DNA of 6,897 nucleotides from DASUZB01 sp035535495 (GTDB lineage Bacteria; Actinomycetota; CALGFH01). The DNA is taken from contig DATLQA010000178.1 of the NCBI GenBank assembly GCA_035535495.1, positions 1 to 6,897 of the forward strand. The letters are read 5' to 3'. The stretch's first letter is position 1, and each line of letters opens with the position of its first letter. The notes beneath the pieces are model-generated. The model did no database searches and was not told the origin of the DNA. It saw only the letters and a list, made by a program, of their open reading frames with translations. Below are positions 1-6,780 of the stretch, in pieces. A program made the translations under genes and the position numbers.

Positions 1-765
1 ATCTCCGGCGTCATGGCCGGCGGCAAGCCCATGCAGGGCACCGGGTTCCTGGGCTACGACGCCGCCGGCGTGGTCGACGAGGTCGGCGAAGGGGTTACCG
101 GCGTGTCGGTCGGTGACGAGGTGTTCGGCCGCGGCCAGCACACCCAGGCCGAGTACGCCGTGCTGGACGCCTGGGCGGCCAAGGCGCCGTCGATCGACTG
201 GGCGGTGGCCGCCGCGGCCGGTGTGGCCGGCGAGACCGCCGAACGCGGTCTTCGGCTGCTCGACGTCAACGCCGGCGACACGCTGTTCGTCGACGGCGGG
301 GCCGGCGGCGTGGGCGCAGTTGCCGTGCAGATGGCCCTGGCCCAAGGCGCCAAGGTGATCGCCTCGGCCAGCGAGGCCAACCACGACTACCTGCGGGAGA
401 TCGGGGCGACCCCGGTCCTCTACGGCCAAGGCGTGGCCGAGCGGGTCCGGGCCGCCGCCGGCGGGCCGGTCGACGCCGTCCTGGACGTCGCTGGCAAGGC
501 CCCGATCGAGGAACTGATCAGCCTGGTACCCGAACCGTCCCAGGTGGTCACGATCGCCAACTACACCGCCGGCCAGGCCGGCGCCCGCGTCACCGGTGGC
601 GGCGCCGACAGCCACCCCATGCAAGCGCTGGCGCAGGCCGCCGAGCTGCTGGCCCAGAACAAGCTGGTCATCAAGGTGCAGACCTTCCCGTTCGACCGCG
701 CCGCCGAGGCCTACCGCATCAGCCAGTCCGGACACGTCCGGGGGAAGCTGGTCCTCGTCCCCTGA
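1..765 (+). CDS. NADPH:quinone oxidoreductase-like MDR-family protein, 5' end outside the window
   Basis: This is a zinc-independent medium-chain dehydrogenase/reductase that probably reduces a quinone, enone or other small carbonyl substrate with NADPH in the cytosol. The frame is open from base 1, and about 254 residues are visible before the TGA at 763-765. The family is usually 310-330 residues, so roughly 60 N-terminal residues lie upstream. The end of the GroES-like catalytic domain is visible as GYDAAGVV..VGEGV..VSVGDEVFG (codons at about 52-126). The Rossmann nucleotide-binding motif GGAGGVG is encoded at 295-315, followed by the usual helix and the A-K-V-I-A-S-A strand. The end, RISQSGHVRGKLVLVP, is the typical family C-terminus. 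No structural-zinc cysteine cluster is seen, which fits the QOR type rather than an alcohol dehydrogenase. The stop codon touches a hairpin. The substrate cannot be inferred from the sequence. Confidence 0.93.
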   Translation: MSGVMAGGKPMQGTGFLGYDAAGVVDEVGEGVTGVSVGDEVFGRGQHTQAEYAVLDAWAAKAPSIDWAVAAAAGVAGETAERGLRLLDVNAGDTLFVDGGAGGVGAVAVQMALAQGAKVIASASEANHDYLREIGATPVLYGQGVAERVRAAAGGPVDAVLDVAGKAPIEELISLVPEPSQVVTIANYTAGQAGARVTGGGADSHPMQALAQAAELLAQNKLVIKVQTFPFDRAAEAYRISQSGHVRGKLVLVP

Positions 766-796
766 CGACAGCAGGCCCTTCGCCGAAACTGTCGTC
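764..796 (+). terminator. Hairpin at the end of the oxidoreductase gene, probable U-less terminator
   Basis: A perfect 8-bp inverted repeat, GACGACAG (764-771) and CTGTCGTC (789-796), starts inside the stop codon. The loop can form a nested GGC/GCC stem (774-776 with 782-784). No T-run follows. Strong GC hairpins without a U-tract at gene ends are common in high-GC actinobacteria, so termination or mRNA 3'-end protection is inferred. Confidence 0.5.
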
Positions 797-1025
797 GCCC
801 GCCAGTTGAGACGGCCCTTGGGTATCCGGCGGCGGCTCCACGTGACTCGGGGGGCCACACAGGGGAGCCTTGCCAAAGATTTGCCAGAAACTGCGCCACC
901 CGTAACCTCGCGTCGCTCCTTGGCCCGACCCTCCGCATCGCCCTCCACCTGGGCGGTTTTTTGGTCAAGTGAAGTGTCGAGCGGCGGCGTGAACCCCGGC
1001 GCATCCATGGTGAGGATGGGGTCGC
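766..1025. other. Non-coding or decayed interval between the oxidoreductase gene and the integrase remnant
   Basis: I see no convincing gene in this stretch. The minus-strand integrase frame runs on through it without a stop but has no family resemblance left. A second minus-strand frame from an ATG at 1008 encodes a charged, unrecognised sequence with no clear ribosome binding site. The stretch includes a terminator-like hairpin at 939-962 and a TTGCCA repeat with an 11-bp period (870-875 and 881-886). It is probably the scar left when the 3' part of the integrase gene was lost. Confidence 0.5.
939..962 (+). terminator. Rho-independent-terminator-like hairpin with T-run
   Basis: The stem CGCCC (939-943) pairs with GGGCG (951-955) across a 7-nt loop, and G plus six T (957-962) follows. 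It has the classic form on the plus strand and lies about 175 bp beyond the oxidoreductase stop. It could be a back-up terminator for that gene or a relic of the lost element. The stem is short, so confidence is moderate. Confidence 0.45.
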
Positions 1026-1436
1026 GGCGCAGGCGGCCAGCAGCCGCCGCAAAGCTTCCTCCGGGACGACCGGGATGGGCCTGTCGGGCACGACGGGTGG
1101 CTTCATGCGCGCCATCGGGTTGACCGCGATCTCCTCTTCGTCCTCCAGCCAGCGGTACAGTGCCTGCAGCTGCTTGTAGCGCGTGGAAGCAGTCGCCGGC
1201 GACCAGCGGCTGAGCAGGCTGGCGATGAACGCCTCGAGGTCGGCGCGGGTGGCCTCGGTCAGCCCCCGCCCGTCGGGCTGGAGGAAGGCGGTGAACTGGC
1301 GGACGCCGACCAGGTAGCTGGCCACGGTGCCGTCGGAGAGGTTCTTGGCGCGCAGGTGCCGCTCGAAGGAGCGGCTGAGGCTGGCGGACGCGCTGCTTTC
1401 CATGACCGGAACGTAGCGCAGTGATGCGGCCTCCAT
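1026..1436 (-). pseudogene. Truncated tyrosine recombinase (phage-integrase family), N-terminal core-binding domain only
   Basis: The first ~137 residues of this frame resemble the N-terminal SAM-like core-binding domain of actinobacterial XerC/D-type or element-encoded tyrosine recombinases. Features seen are SFERHLRAKNLSDGTVASYL, a central helix around ADLEAFIASLL, TASTRYKQLQALYRWL, NPMARMKPP, and the inter-domain strand P-I-P-V-V-P-E-E-A-L-R-R-L-L. Resemblance stops near base 1026, just where the catalytic domain should begin. The R-H-R-Y catalytic residues are absent, and the frame continues as arginine-rich read-through to a stop near 711. A full-length relative would be about 300 residues. 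The start may be the ATG at 1436 or the ATG at 1403; neither has a good ribosome binding site. The remnant lies 70 bp downstream of tRNA-Val on the same strand, which fits a tRNA-targeting integrative element that has decayed. Confidence 0.8.
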
Positions 1437-1506
1437 CCGTTATGCGGCGCCCTGAGGCGGACGGCGGGCGTGCTGGACCAGGCGAATGCGCTGGTCGGCC
1501 GGGGTT

Positions 1507-1581
1507 TGGTGGGCGTGACAGGGCTCGAACCTGTGACCTCGTCGTTGTAAGCGACGCGCGCTACCACTGCGCCACACGCCC
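1507..1581 (-). tRNA. tRNA-Val (anticodon UAC), CCA encoded
   Basis: The minus strand folds into a complete cloverleaf. The acceptor is GGGCGTG (1575-1581) with CACGCCC (1511-1517), perfectly paired. The D-arm is GCGC-AGTGGTA-GCGC. The anticodon arm is CGTCG-CTTACAA-CGACG, with TAC at positions 34-36, so it reads GUA valine codons. The variable loop has 5 nt, and the T-arm is ACAGG-TTCGAGC-CCTGT. The discriminator A is at 1510 and a genomic CCA at 1507-1509. The body is 72 nt, plus CCA. All stems are Watson-Crick with no defect, so it should be functional. tRNA 3' ends are common integration sites for tyrosine recombinases, and the integrase remnant sits directly downstream. I found no second copy of the tRNA 3' half in the window. 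Confidence 0.97.
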
Positions 1582-1599
1582 TCGGTCCCAATCTCCGCA

Positions 1600-1627
1600 G
1601 CTCAGAGGCACTGTTCCACGCCTGAGC
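1600..1627 (-). terminator. Imperfect hairpin between the VOC gene and tRNA-Val
   Basis: GCTC plus AGGC (1600-1609, with an AG bulge) can pair with GCCT plus GAGC (1620-1627). It lies about 47 bp past the VOC stop and 19 bp before the tRNA. It could end VOC transcription or form part of the tRNA precursor leader. It has no U-tract. Confidence 0.25.
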
Positions 1628-1642
1628 CGGAGGAATGCGACG

Positions 1643-1654
1643 TGCTCTAGAGCA
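1643..1654. promoter_or_regulatory. 12-bp perfect palindrome upstream of tRNA-Val
   Basis: TGCTCTAGAGCA is its own reverse complement. It overlaps a minus-strand TATGCT (1651-1656) that resembles a -10 box and would start transcription about 60 nt before the tRNA. No good -35 box is seen. It may be a protein-binding site over the tRNA promoter or chance; the sequence alone does not decide. Confidence 0.25.
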
Positions 1655-1673
1655 TACCCGTCGGTTGGCCAGC

Positions 1674-2093
1674 TCAGGCCAGCGTGCGGGTGGACTGGCC
1701 GACCTCGATCAGGTGGCCGTCGGGGTCGCGGATGTAGCAGCGGATCTCGGCGGCGTGGACCTTGGGCTCGGTGAGGAACTCGGCACCCTTCGAGCGCCAC
1801 TCCTCGTATACCGCCTGGATGTCGGCCACGCGGATGTTCAGGAAGGTGCTGGTGCGGGTGGGATCGGTCGGCGCTTCGAGGATCACCTCGGGCTTGTCGT
1901 CGGTCGGGCCACCGCCGACGTTGATGATCACCCAGCTGTTGGCCAGCTTCACGATGGTCGGCTCGCCGTCCAGCACCACCGTGCCGCCGAGCACGCCGGC
2001 GTAGAAATCGCGTGAGCGCGGGACGTCGGCCGACACGATGAAGTGGGTGAGCACGAACCCCTCGCTCGGGGCGGGAAAGTCCTCCGGTGCCAT
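1674..2093 (-). CDS. VOC (glyoxalase/bleomycin-resistance/dioxygenase fold) family protein
   Basis: This 139-residue protein has the length of a single-subunit VOC protein, two beta-alpha-beta-beta-beta modules that normally dimerise. The first module begins GFVLTHFIVSADVPRSRDFYAGVLGG (about residues 12-37), with H17 at the usual first metal-ligand position. The second runs from FLNIRVADIQAVYEEWRSKGAEF to the hallmark R-D-P-D-G-H-L-I-E-V-G-Q (about residues 122-133), with E130 at the last metal-ligand position. A metal-dependent lyase, dioxygenase or small-molecule-binding role is possible, but the substrate is unknown. The ATG at 2093 is preceded by AAGGAG with 5-nt spacing, which settles the start. 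An in-frame extension upstream to about 2651 is only an antisense or out-of-frame reading of the neighbouring gene. It is 83 bp downstream of the unrecognised gene on the same strand, with a hairpin between. Confidence 0.92.
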   Translation of the reverse strand: MAPEDFPAPSEGFVLTHFIVSADVPRSRDFYAGVLGGTVVLDGEPTIVKLANSWVIINVGGGPTDDKPEVILEAPTDPTRTSTFLNIRVADIQAVYEEWRSKGAEFLTEPKVHAAEIRCYIRDPDGHLIEVGQSTRTLA

Positions 2094-2136
2094 GTCCGCT
2101 CCTTGAACCAGGCCGACGACGTGACCGGCCCATGTT

Positions 2137-2158
2137 GCACCAGAGCCGGACCTGGTGC
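2137..2158 (-). terminator. Hairpin between the unrecognised gene and the VOC gene
   Basis: GCACCAG (2137-2143) and CTGGTGC (2152-2158) form a perfect 7-bp stem with an 8-nt loop, starting about 19 nt after the stop of the gene at 2177-2608. There is no U-run. It could terminate or attenuate read-through into the VOC gene, so the two may not be a simple operon. Confidence 0.45.
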
Positions 2159-2176
2159 CGGCCGGGCGAGGCGTGC

Positions 2177-2608
2177 TCAGTCGGGGGTGAAGCCCGGTGG
2201 GGCCTTGTCGGCGTCGCCACCCTCCCGCAGCCAGGCGCTCCAGGCGACCAGGCTGCGGAGGAGGTCGCCGTAACCGGGGAAGTTCAGCGCCGCGTAGTAG
2301 TGCATCAGCGCGACCTGGCTGCGGCTCCGGTCGGCGACCACCAGCTCGACCAGGCCGCTGCCGGGCGGGATGTCGTGCGGCGGCACCGCGGGGAACCCCG
2401 CCACACGCAGCCACTGCTCGACCTCTCGCAGGACACCCGGCGCGACCGCGCCGGATGCCAGCTGCACCTCGCCGCGCTGGCGATGCTCGAACTCGAACTT
2501 GCCGTCCGCCCGGAGTCGCAGGGCGTCGAGACCGAAGTGCGCGTCCGGCGCCCACTCCGAGCCGACTCTGAAGGTGAGGGTCTTCCACGATGGCATGGCG
2601 GTACGCAA
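2177..2608 (-). CDS. Unrecognised small protein (about 139-143 residues)
   Basis: I do not recognise this protein. The sequence looks genuinely coding: strand-rich N-terminal half (W-K-T-L-T-F-R-V-G-S-E-W, then L-R-L-R-A-D-G-K-F-E-F-E-H), an amphipathic helix LREVEQWLRVAGFP, a proline-rich turn, another strand V-E-L-V-V-A-D, and a tryptophan-rich helix LLRSLVAWSAWLR before a short charged tail. No signal peptide, membrane segment or catalytic motif is visible. The general layout of strands, helix, 'aGFP' and a terminal helix faintly recalls small inhibitor-type folds such as emfourin, but that is a weak impression. The TTG at 2608 is chosen because GGAGG lies 5 nt upstream. The ATG at 2596 is the alternative, giving 139 residues. 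The frame is open up to 2806, but that extension is arginine/glycine-rich and looks non-coding. Confidence 0.7.
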   Translation of the reverse strand: MRTAMPSWKTLTFRVGSEWAPDAHFGLDALRLRADGKFEFEHRQRGEVQLASGAVAPGVLREVEQWLRVAGFPAVPPHDIPPGSGLVELVVADRSRSQVALMHYYAALNFPGYGDLLRSLVAWSAWLREGGDADKAPPGFTPD

Positions 2609-2792
2609 CCAAGCCTCCACGGTTCGGGGCGGGGTGATCCCCGGGCCCCACGGGCAGCGCCGGAGAATCGACCGGCGCCGGCCCGAGCTGCCAGGGCCAA
2701 ATCCGCCGTGGGCGACGGTGTTCGAGTCGACTGCCGTAACCCGTCCACCCGCCCAGGCGGGCTCAGGATGACGACTCCGCCAGACCGATGCT

Positions 2793-2806
2793 GTGACGGC
2801 CGTCAC
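2793..2806. promoter_or_regulatory. 14-bp perfect palindrome, candidate operator
   Basis: GTGACGGCCGTCAC is exactly self-complementary. It lies in the divergent intergenic region, about 190 bp upstream of the double UDG-like gene and about 185 bp upstream of the small unknown gene. Its length and symmetry suit a dimeric helix-turn-helix regulator. No regulator gene is present in the window to pair with it. Confidence 0.35.
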
Positions 2807-2898
2807 CTGGCGCCGGTGTCATCTGGCACCTCGACGCCGGCGCAGCGCCCGCGCGCCAGCGACGCGCCCCTGACCAGCATCGATGCCTTGACGCCCGT

Positions 2899-2927
2899 AT
2901 TTTCTGGATCGGGCAGGGTGGTACAGT
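2899..2927 (+). promoter_or_regulatory. Possible promoter for the double UDG-like gene
   Basis: TACAGT at 2922-2927 fits the TAnnnT form of an actinobacterial -10 box. It lies 17 bp after a weak A/T-rich -35 position (2899-2904) in an otherwise very GC-rich stretch. It would give a leader of about 60 nt. A TTGACG at 2888-2893 is a better -35 hexamer, but its 28-bp spacing to the -10 is too long. Confidence 0.25.
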
Positions 2928-2996
2928 CTCGCTCTCCAGCCGGTGCGCGCCCCTGGTGGCGCTGGCGCCGCGGGCGAGCCGTATTTGGGGGGCGAC

Positions 2997-4787
2997 ATGG
3001 TCGACGAACGCGGAGACGCTTGGGAGCACGACCCCGGCCCGACAGAGGCGAGCGGCTGGGCCGCGCTGTTCGCCGAGACGCCCAACTACCGTGGCCTCGG
3101 GCGGGCGGTGGTCGGCCGGGAGGCGTTTCGCTGGCACCACGGCCCGATGTTCTTCCGTGGCCGCCTCGACGGCTCCGCCAAAGTCGTGCTGGTCGGCCAG
3201 GAGGGCGCGCAGGACGAGTCGCTGTCGCACCGCTCCTTCACCGGCGGCACCGGCGCGCGCATGCAGTACTTCCTGCGCCACATCGGGTTCGACCGGTCGT
3301 ACCTGTTCCTCAACTCGTTCGTCTACCCGATCTTCGGCCAGTACAGCGACGATCTGCGCCCGCTGGCGCAAGACCTCCGCTCCCCGATCGTCCAGCACCG
3401 CCACCGGATCCTCGACAAGGCGGTGGTCGACGGCGACATTCGGCTGGTGGTCGCGGTTGGTCGGGCCGCCAAAGAGTCGATCGCGACCTGGGTCAAGGCC
3501 CACGGCGGCAATGCCGACCCCGAACGGCTGGAGAACGCCACGCTCGGCTCATTGCCTGGCAGGCTGCACCTGGTGGGCGTGGTCCACCCCGGCTCGGCGT
3601 CCGGCGGGTCGACCGGAGGTATCAAGGCCGACTTCCAGCGCGCCTGCAACCTGATCAAGGGCTGGGTCAACGCCGACCCGGGCTGGCTGCCCGCCGACCC
3701 AGGCGTGCCGCGCAACCTGAACGCCGCCTACCAGTACCGGTCGTCCGCGATCCCGTACCGGGACTTCCCGTTCGGCACCTGCCCGCGCCTCGGCCGCGGC
3801 GGCACCTCCAGCAACCGCACCGACGACCAGCGCGGCATCCGCCTGTTCTCCGCCCACGGCGTCTACAACGCCGCCGGCGCCAACCTCCGCGACCCTTCGA
3901 CCGCCACGGGCAGCCGCGACGGCTACGACGACGACAACGGCGACCTGCCCTACGAGCCGCCGCGCGCGGCGGCTACCGGGTTCGACCCGGGCCCGCCGGC
4001 CAGCCTCGCGCGCCTCCTGCTCGGCCTCGAGCCCGGCTTCGCCTGGCCCGACTTCGCCTCGCTCGGCGTCACCTCCCACCCGTCGTTCGGCAGCGGCGCG
4101 ATCTACCGCGGCCGTTTCCAGAGCCTCAGCCTGATCGTCCTCGCCGATCAGGCCTCCGACGACGACCTGTTCACCGGCCGGGCGCTCTCCGGCGAAGCCG
4201 GCCAGCGCCTCGACAAGTTCCTGCGCGCCGCCGGCCTCACCCGCCGGTACCTGATCCTGCGCACCCTCCCCGTCGACACGCTCGACCTGACCCAGGCCAA
4301 GCGGAACAGCCTGGTCGACCAGCCGGCGGTGCGTGCGCTCCACCGCGAGCTGCTGCGGCGCGTCCGCGCCCAGAACCCAGATGTGGCCGCGCTGCTCGCC
4401 GTCGGACCGGGCGCGCGGCGCCTGGCGCCGCAGGTCGCCCCGGCCGACGTCGGCGTGATCGAGCTGGCGGCACACGGCGCGTCTGGCGCGGCGGCCTCCT
4501 GGCAGGCCGCGCTCGACCAGCTCGCCACCCGCAGCTACCCCAAGGACCTCTCCAACCCCAGCTTCCAGCTCCCGAGCGGACGGGGCCAGCTGCCACGCAT
4601 CGACCTCCCCTATGGGTCGCTCCGCTGGCTCGGGACCTCGGGCGACCGCGCCGTCCGGCCGATCGACCTCGACATCGACAAGCCGTCGCCGGACTACCTC
4701 AAGCTGTTCGCCCCAGCCTGGGTGGCGGCACTGGCACCGGCACCGCTCACCTCCGCCGAGCAGGCGGCGGCGGACCAGCTCGACTGA
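2997..4787 (+). CDS. Tandem uracil-DNA-glycosylase-superfamily-like protein, second copy degenerate
   Basis: This 596-residue protein reads as two copies of a UDG-superfamily unit. Unit 1 (about residues 50-225) has the family motif 1 pattern V-L-V-G-Q-E-G-A-Q-D-E (64-74), then S-F-T-G-G-T-G-A-R-M-Q-Y-F-L (80-93), L-F-L-N-S (103-107) with N106 at the base-recognition position, V-V-A-V-G-R-A-A (151-158), and V-V-H-P-G-S (195-200) with H197 at the catalytic HPS position. Unit 2 (about 365-515) repeats it: YRGRF, V-L-A-D-Q-A-S-D-D-D (381-390), L-S-G-E-A-G-Q-R-L-D-K-F-L (397-409), L-I-L-R-T (419-423), L-A-V-G-P-G-A (467-473), A-A-H-G-A-S (491-496). Here N106 is replaced by R422, E69 by A386, and HPS is lost. 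Both units end in a P-[FY]-G tail (258-260, 538-540). Only C217 and C262 occur, so no four-Cys Fe-S cluster. A DNA base-excision or damaged-DNA-binding role is inferred. Start: ATG at 2997, with GGGGGG 4 nt upstream; a GTG at 2943 is less likely. Confidence 0.75.
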   Translation: MVDERGDAWEHDPGPTEASGWAALFAETPNYRGLGRAVVGREAFRWHHGPMFFRGRLDGSAKVVLVGQEGAQDESLSHRSFTGGTGARMQYFLRHIGFDRSYLFLNSFVYPIFGQYSDDLRPLAQDLRSPIVQHRHRILDKAVVDGDIRLVVAVGRAAKESIATWVKAHGGNADPERLENATLGSLPGRLHLVGVVHPGSASGGSTGGIKADFQRACNLIKGWVNADPGWLPADPGVPRNLNAAYQYRSSAIPYRDFPFGTCPRLGRGGTSSNRTDDQRGIRLFSAHGVYNAAGANLRDPSTATGSRDGYDDDNGDLPYEPPRAAATGFDPGPPASLARLLLGLEPGFAWPDFASLGVTSHPSFGSGAIYRGRFQSLSLIVLADQASDDDLFTGRALSGEAGQRLDKFLRAAGLTRRYLILRTLPVDTLDLTQAKRNSLVDQPAVRALHRELLRRVRAQNPDVAALLAVGPGARRLAPQVAPADVGVIELAAHGASGAAASWQAALDQLATRSYPKDLSNPSFQLPSGRGQLPRIDLPYGSLRWLGTSGDRAVRPIDLDIDKPSPDYLKLFAPAWVAALAPAPLTSAEQAAADQLD

Positions 4788-4788
4788 G

Positions 4789-4815
4789 CGGCGCCGAGCC
4801 TTCGTACCGGCGCCG
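4789..4815 (+). terminator. GC hairpin directly after the UDG-like gene
   Basis: CGGCGCCG (4789-4796) and CGGCGCCG (4808-4815) pair as an 8-bp stem with an 11-nt loop, beginning two bases after the stop. Each arm is itself a palindrome, and the pair is also a direct repeat of CGGCGCCGA. There is no U-tract. It is a likely actinobacterial-type terminator and could work in either direction. Confidence 0.45.
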
Positions 4816-4839
4816 ACACGGCTGCCCGATCGGTGCAGG

Positions 4840-5106
4840 ATCGGCCGCCACCATCAGCCGGCGCCGGTCCAGCCGGTCGGCCACCGCGCCGGCCGGCAAC
4901 CCGACGCACAGGTACGGCACGGCTTCGGAGACGGTGACCAGTCCCGTCCAAAGGCTGGACCCGGTGATCTGGTAGACCAGCACGGGCAGCGTCACGACGG
5001 TCACCACCGACCCCGACAGGGAGATCACCCGGGCCAGCCAGTAGCGGTGGAACGCAGGGTCGTGGCGCAACGGCAGCCGGTGATCCGGCGAGTTCGCGCC
5101 GCTCAC
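4840..5106 (-). pseudogene. 5' fragment of an MFS transporter gene
   Basis: The first ~89 residues match the start of an MFS drug-efflux-type permease. FHRYWLARVISLSGSVVTVVTLPVLVYQIT resembles the first transmembrane helix, W-T-G-L-V-T-V-S-E-A-V-P-Y-L-C-V-G-L the second, and G-A-V-A-D-R-L-D-R-R-R (73-83) is the cytoplasmic loop 2-3 signature (motif A). After M-V-A-A-D (85-89) the resemblance ends. The frame runs on as a Pro/Arg-rich sequence to a stop at 4747, inside the 3' end of the oppositely oriented UDG-like gene. MFS permeases usually have about 400 residues and 12 helices, so some three quarters are missing and transport is impossible. The GTG at 5106 is the likely start, without a clear ribosome binding site. 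It lies 42 bp downstream of the ABC-F gene on the same strand. Confidence 0.8.
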
Positions 5107-5148
5107 GCGCGCCGCCGACGAGGACGCCTGCCGAGCGGCGCCATGCGG

Positions 5149-6780
<1,632 letters not shown>

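Larger units (their letters stand above)
2609..2996. other. Divergent intergenic region, no gene seen
   Basis: This 388-bp region separates two divergently transcribed genes and should hold both promoters. It contains a 14-bp palindrome (2793-2806), several short GC-rich inverted repeats around 2806-2850, and a candidate plus-strand promoter near 2899-2927. Open frames crossing it are arginine- and proline-rich and out of register with the neighbours. I see no RNA gene or known riboswitch. Confidence 0.6.

Noticed and set aside
711..1008. Minus-strand frame from the ATG at 1008
   Set aside because: It has no ribosome binding site and no recognised family, and it would run into the oxidoreductase gene. 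It is more likely scar sequence.
1421..1774. Small proteins read through the tRNA (such as plus-strand GDRARTCDLVV and minus-strand EVTGSSPVTPT)
   Set aside because: These are familiar spurious translations of tRNA genes and their surroundings, not proteins.
1674..2651. 325-residue version of the VOC protein
   Set aside because: The extra N-terminal part overlaps the unknown gene in another frame and has no family likeness. A strong AAGGAG places the start at 2093.
3549..4475. 308-codon antisense frame
   Set aside because: Its composition is Ala/Gly/Val/Arg low complexity, and it lies opposite the motif-bearing UDG-like gene. It is an antisense shadow.
2087..4975. Very long plus-strand open frame of 962 codons across the UDG-like gene
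   Set aside because: It is Arg/Pro-rich throughout, matches no family, and lies in another frame over a gene with clear motifs. High G+C removes stop codons from shadow frames.
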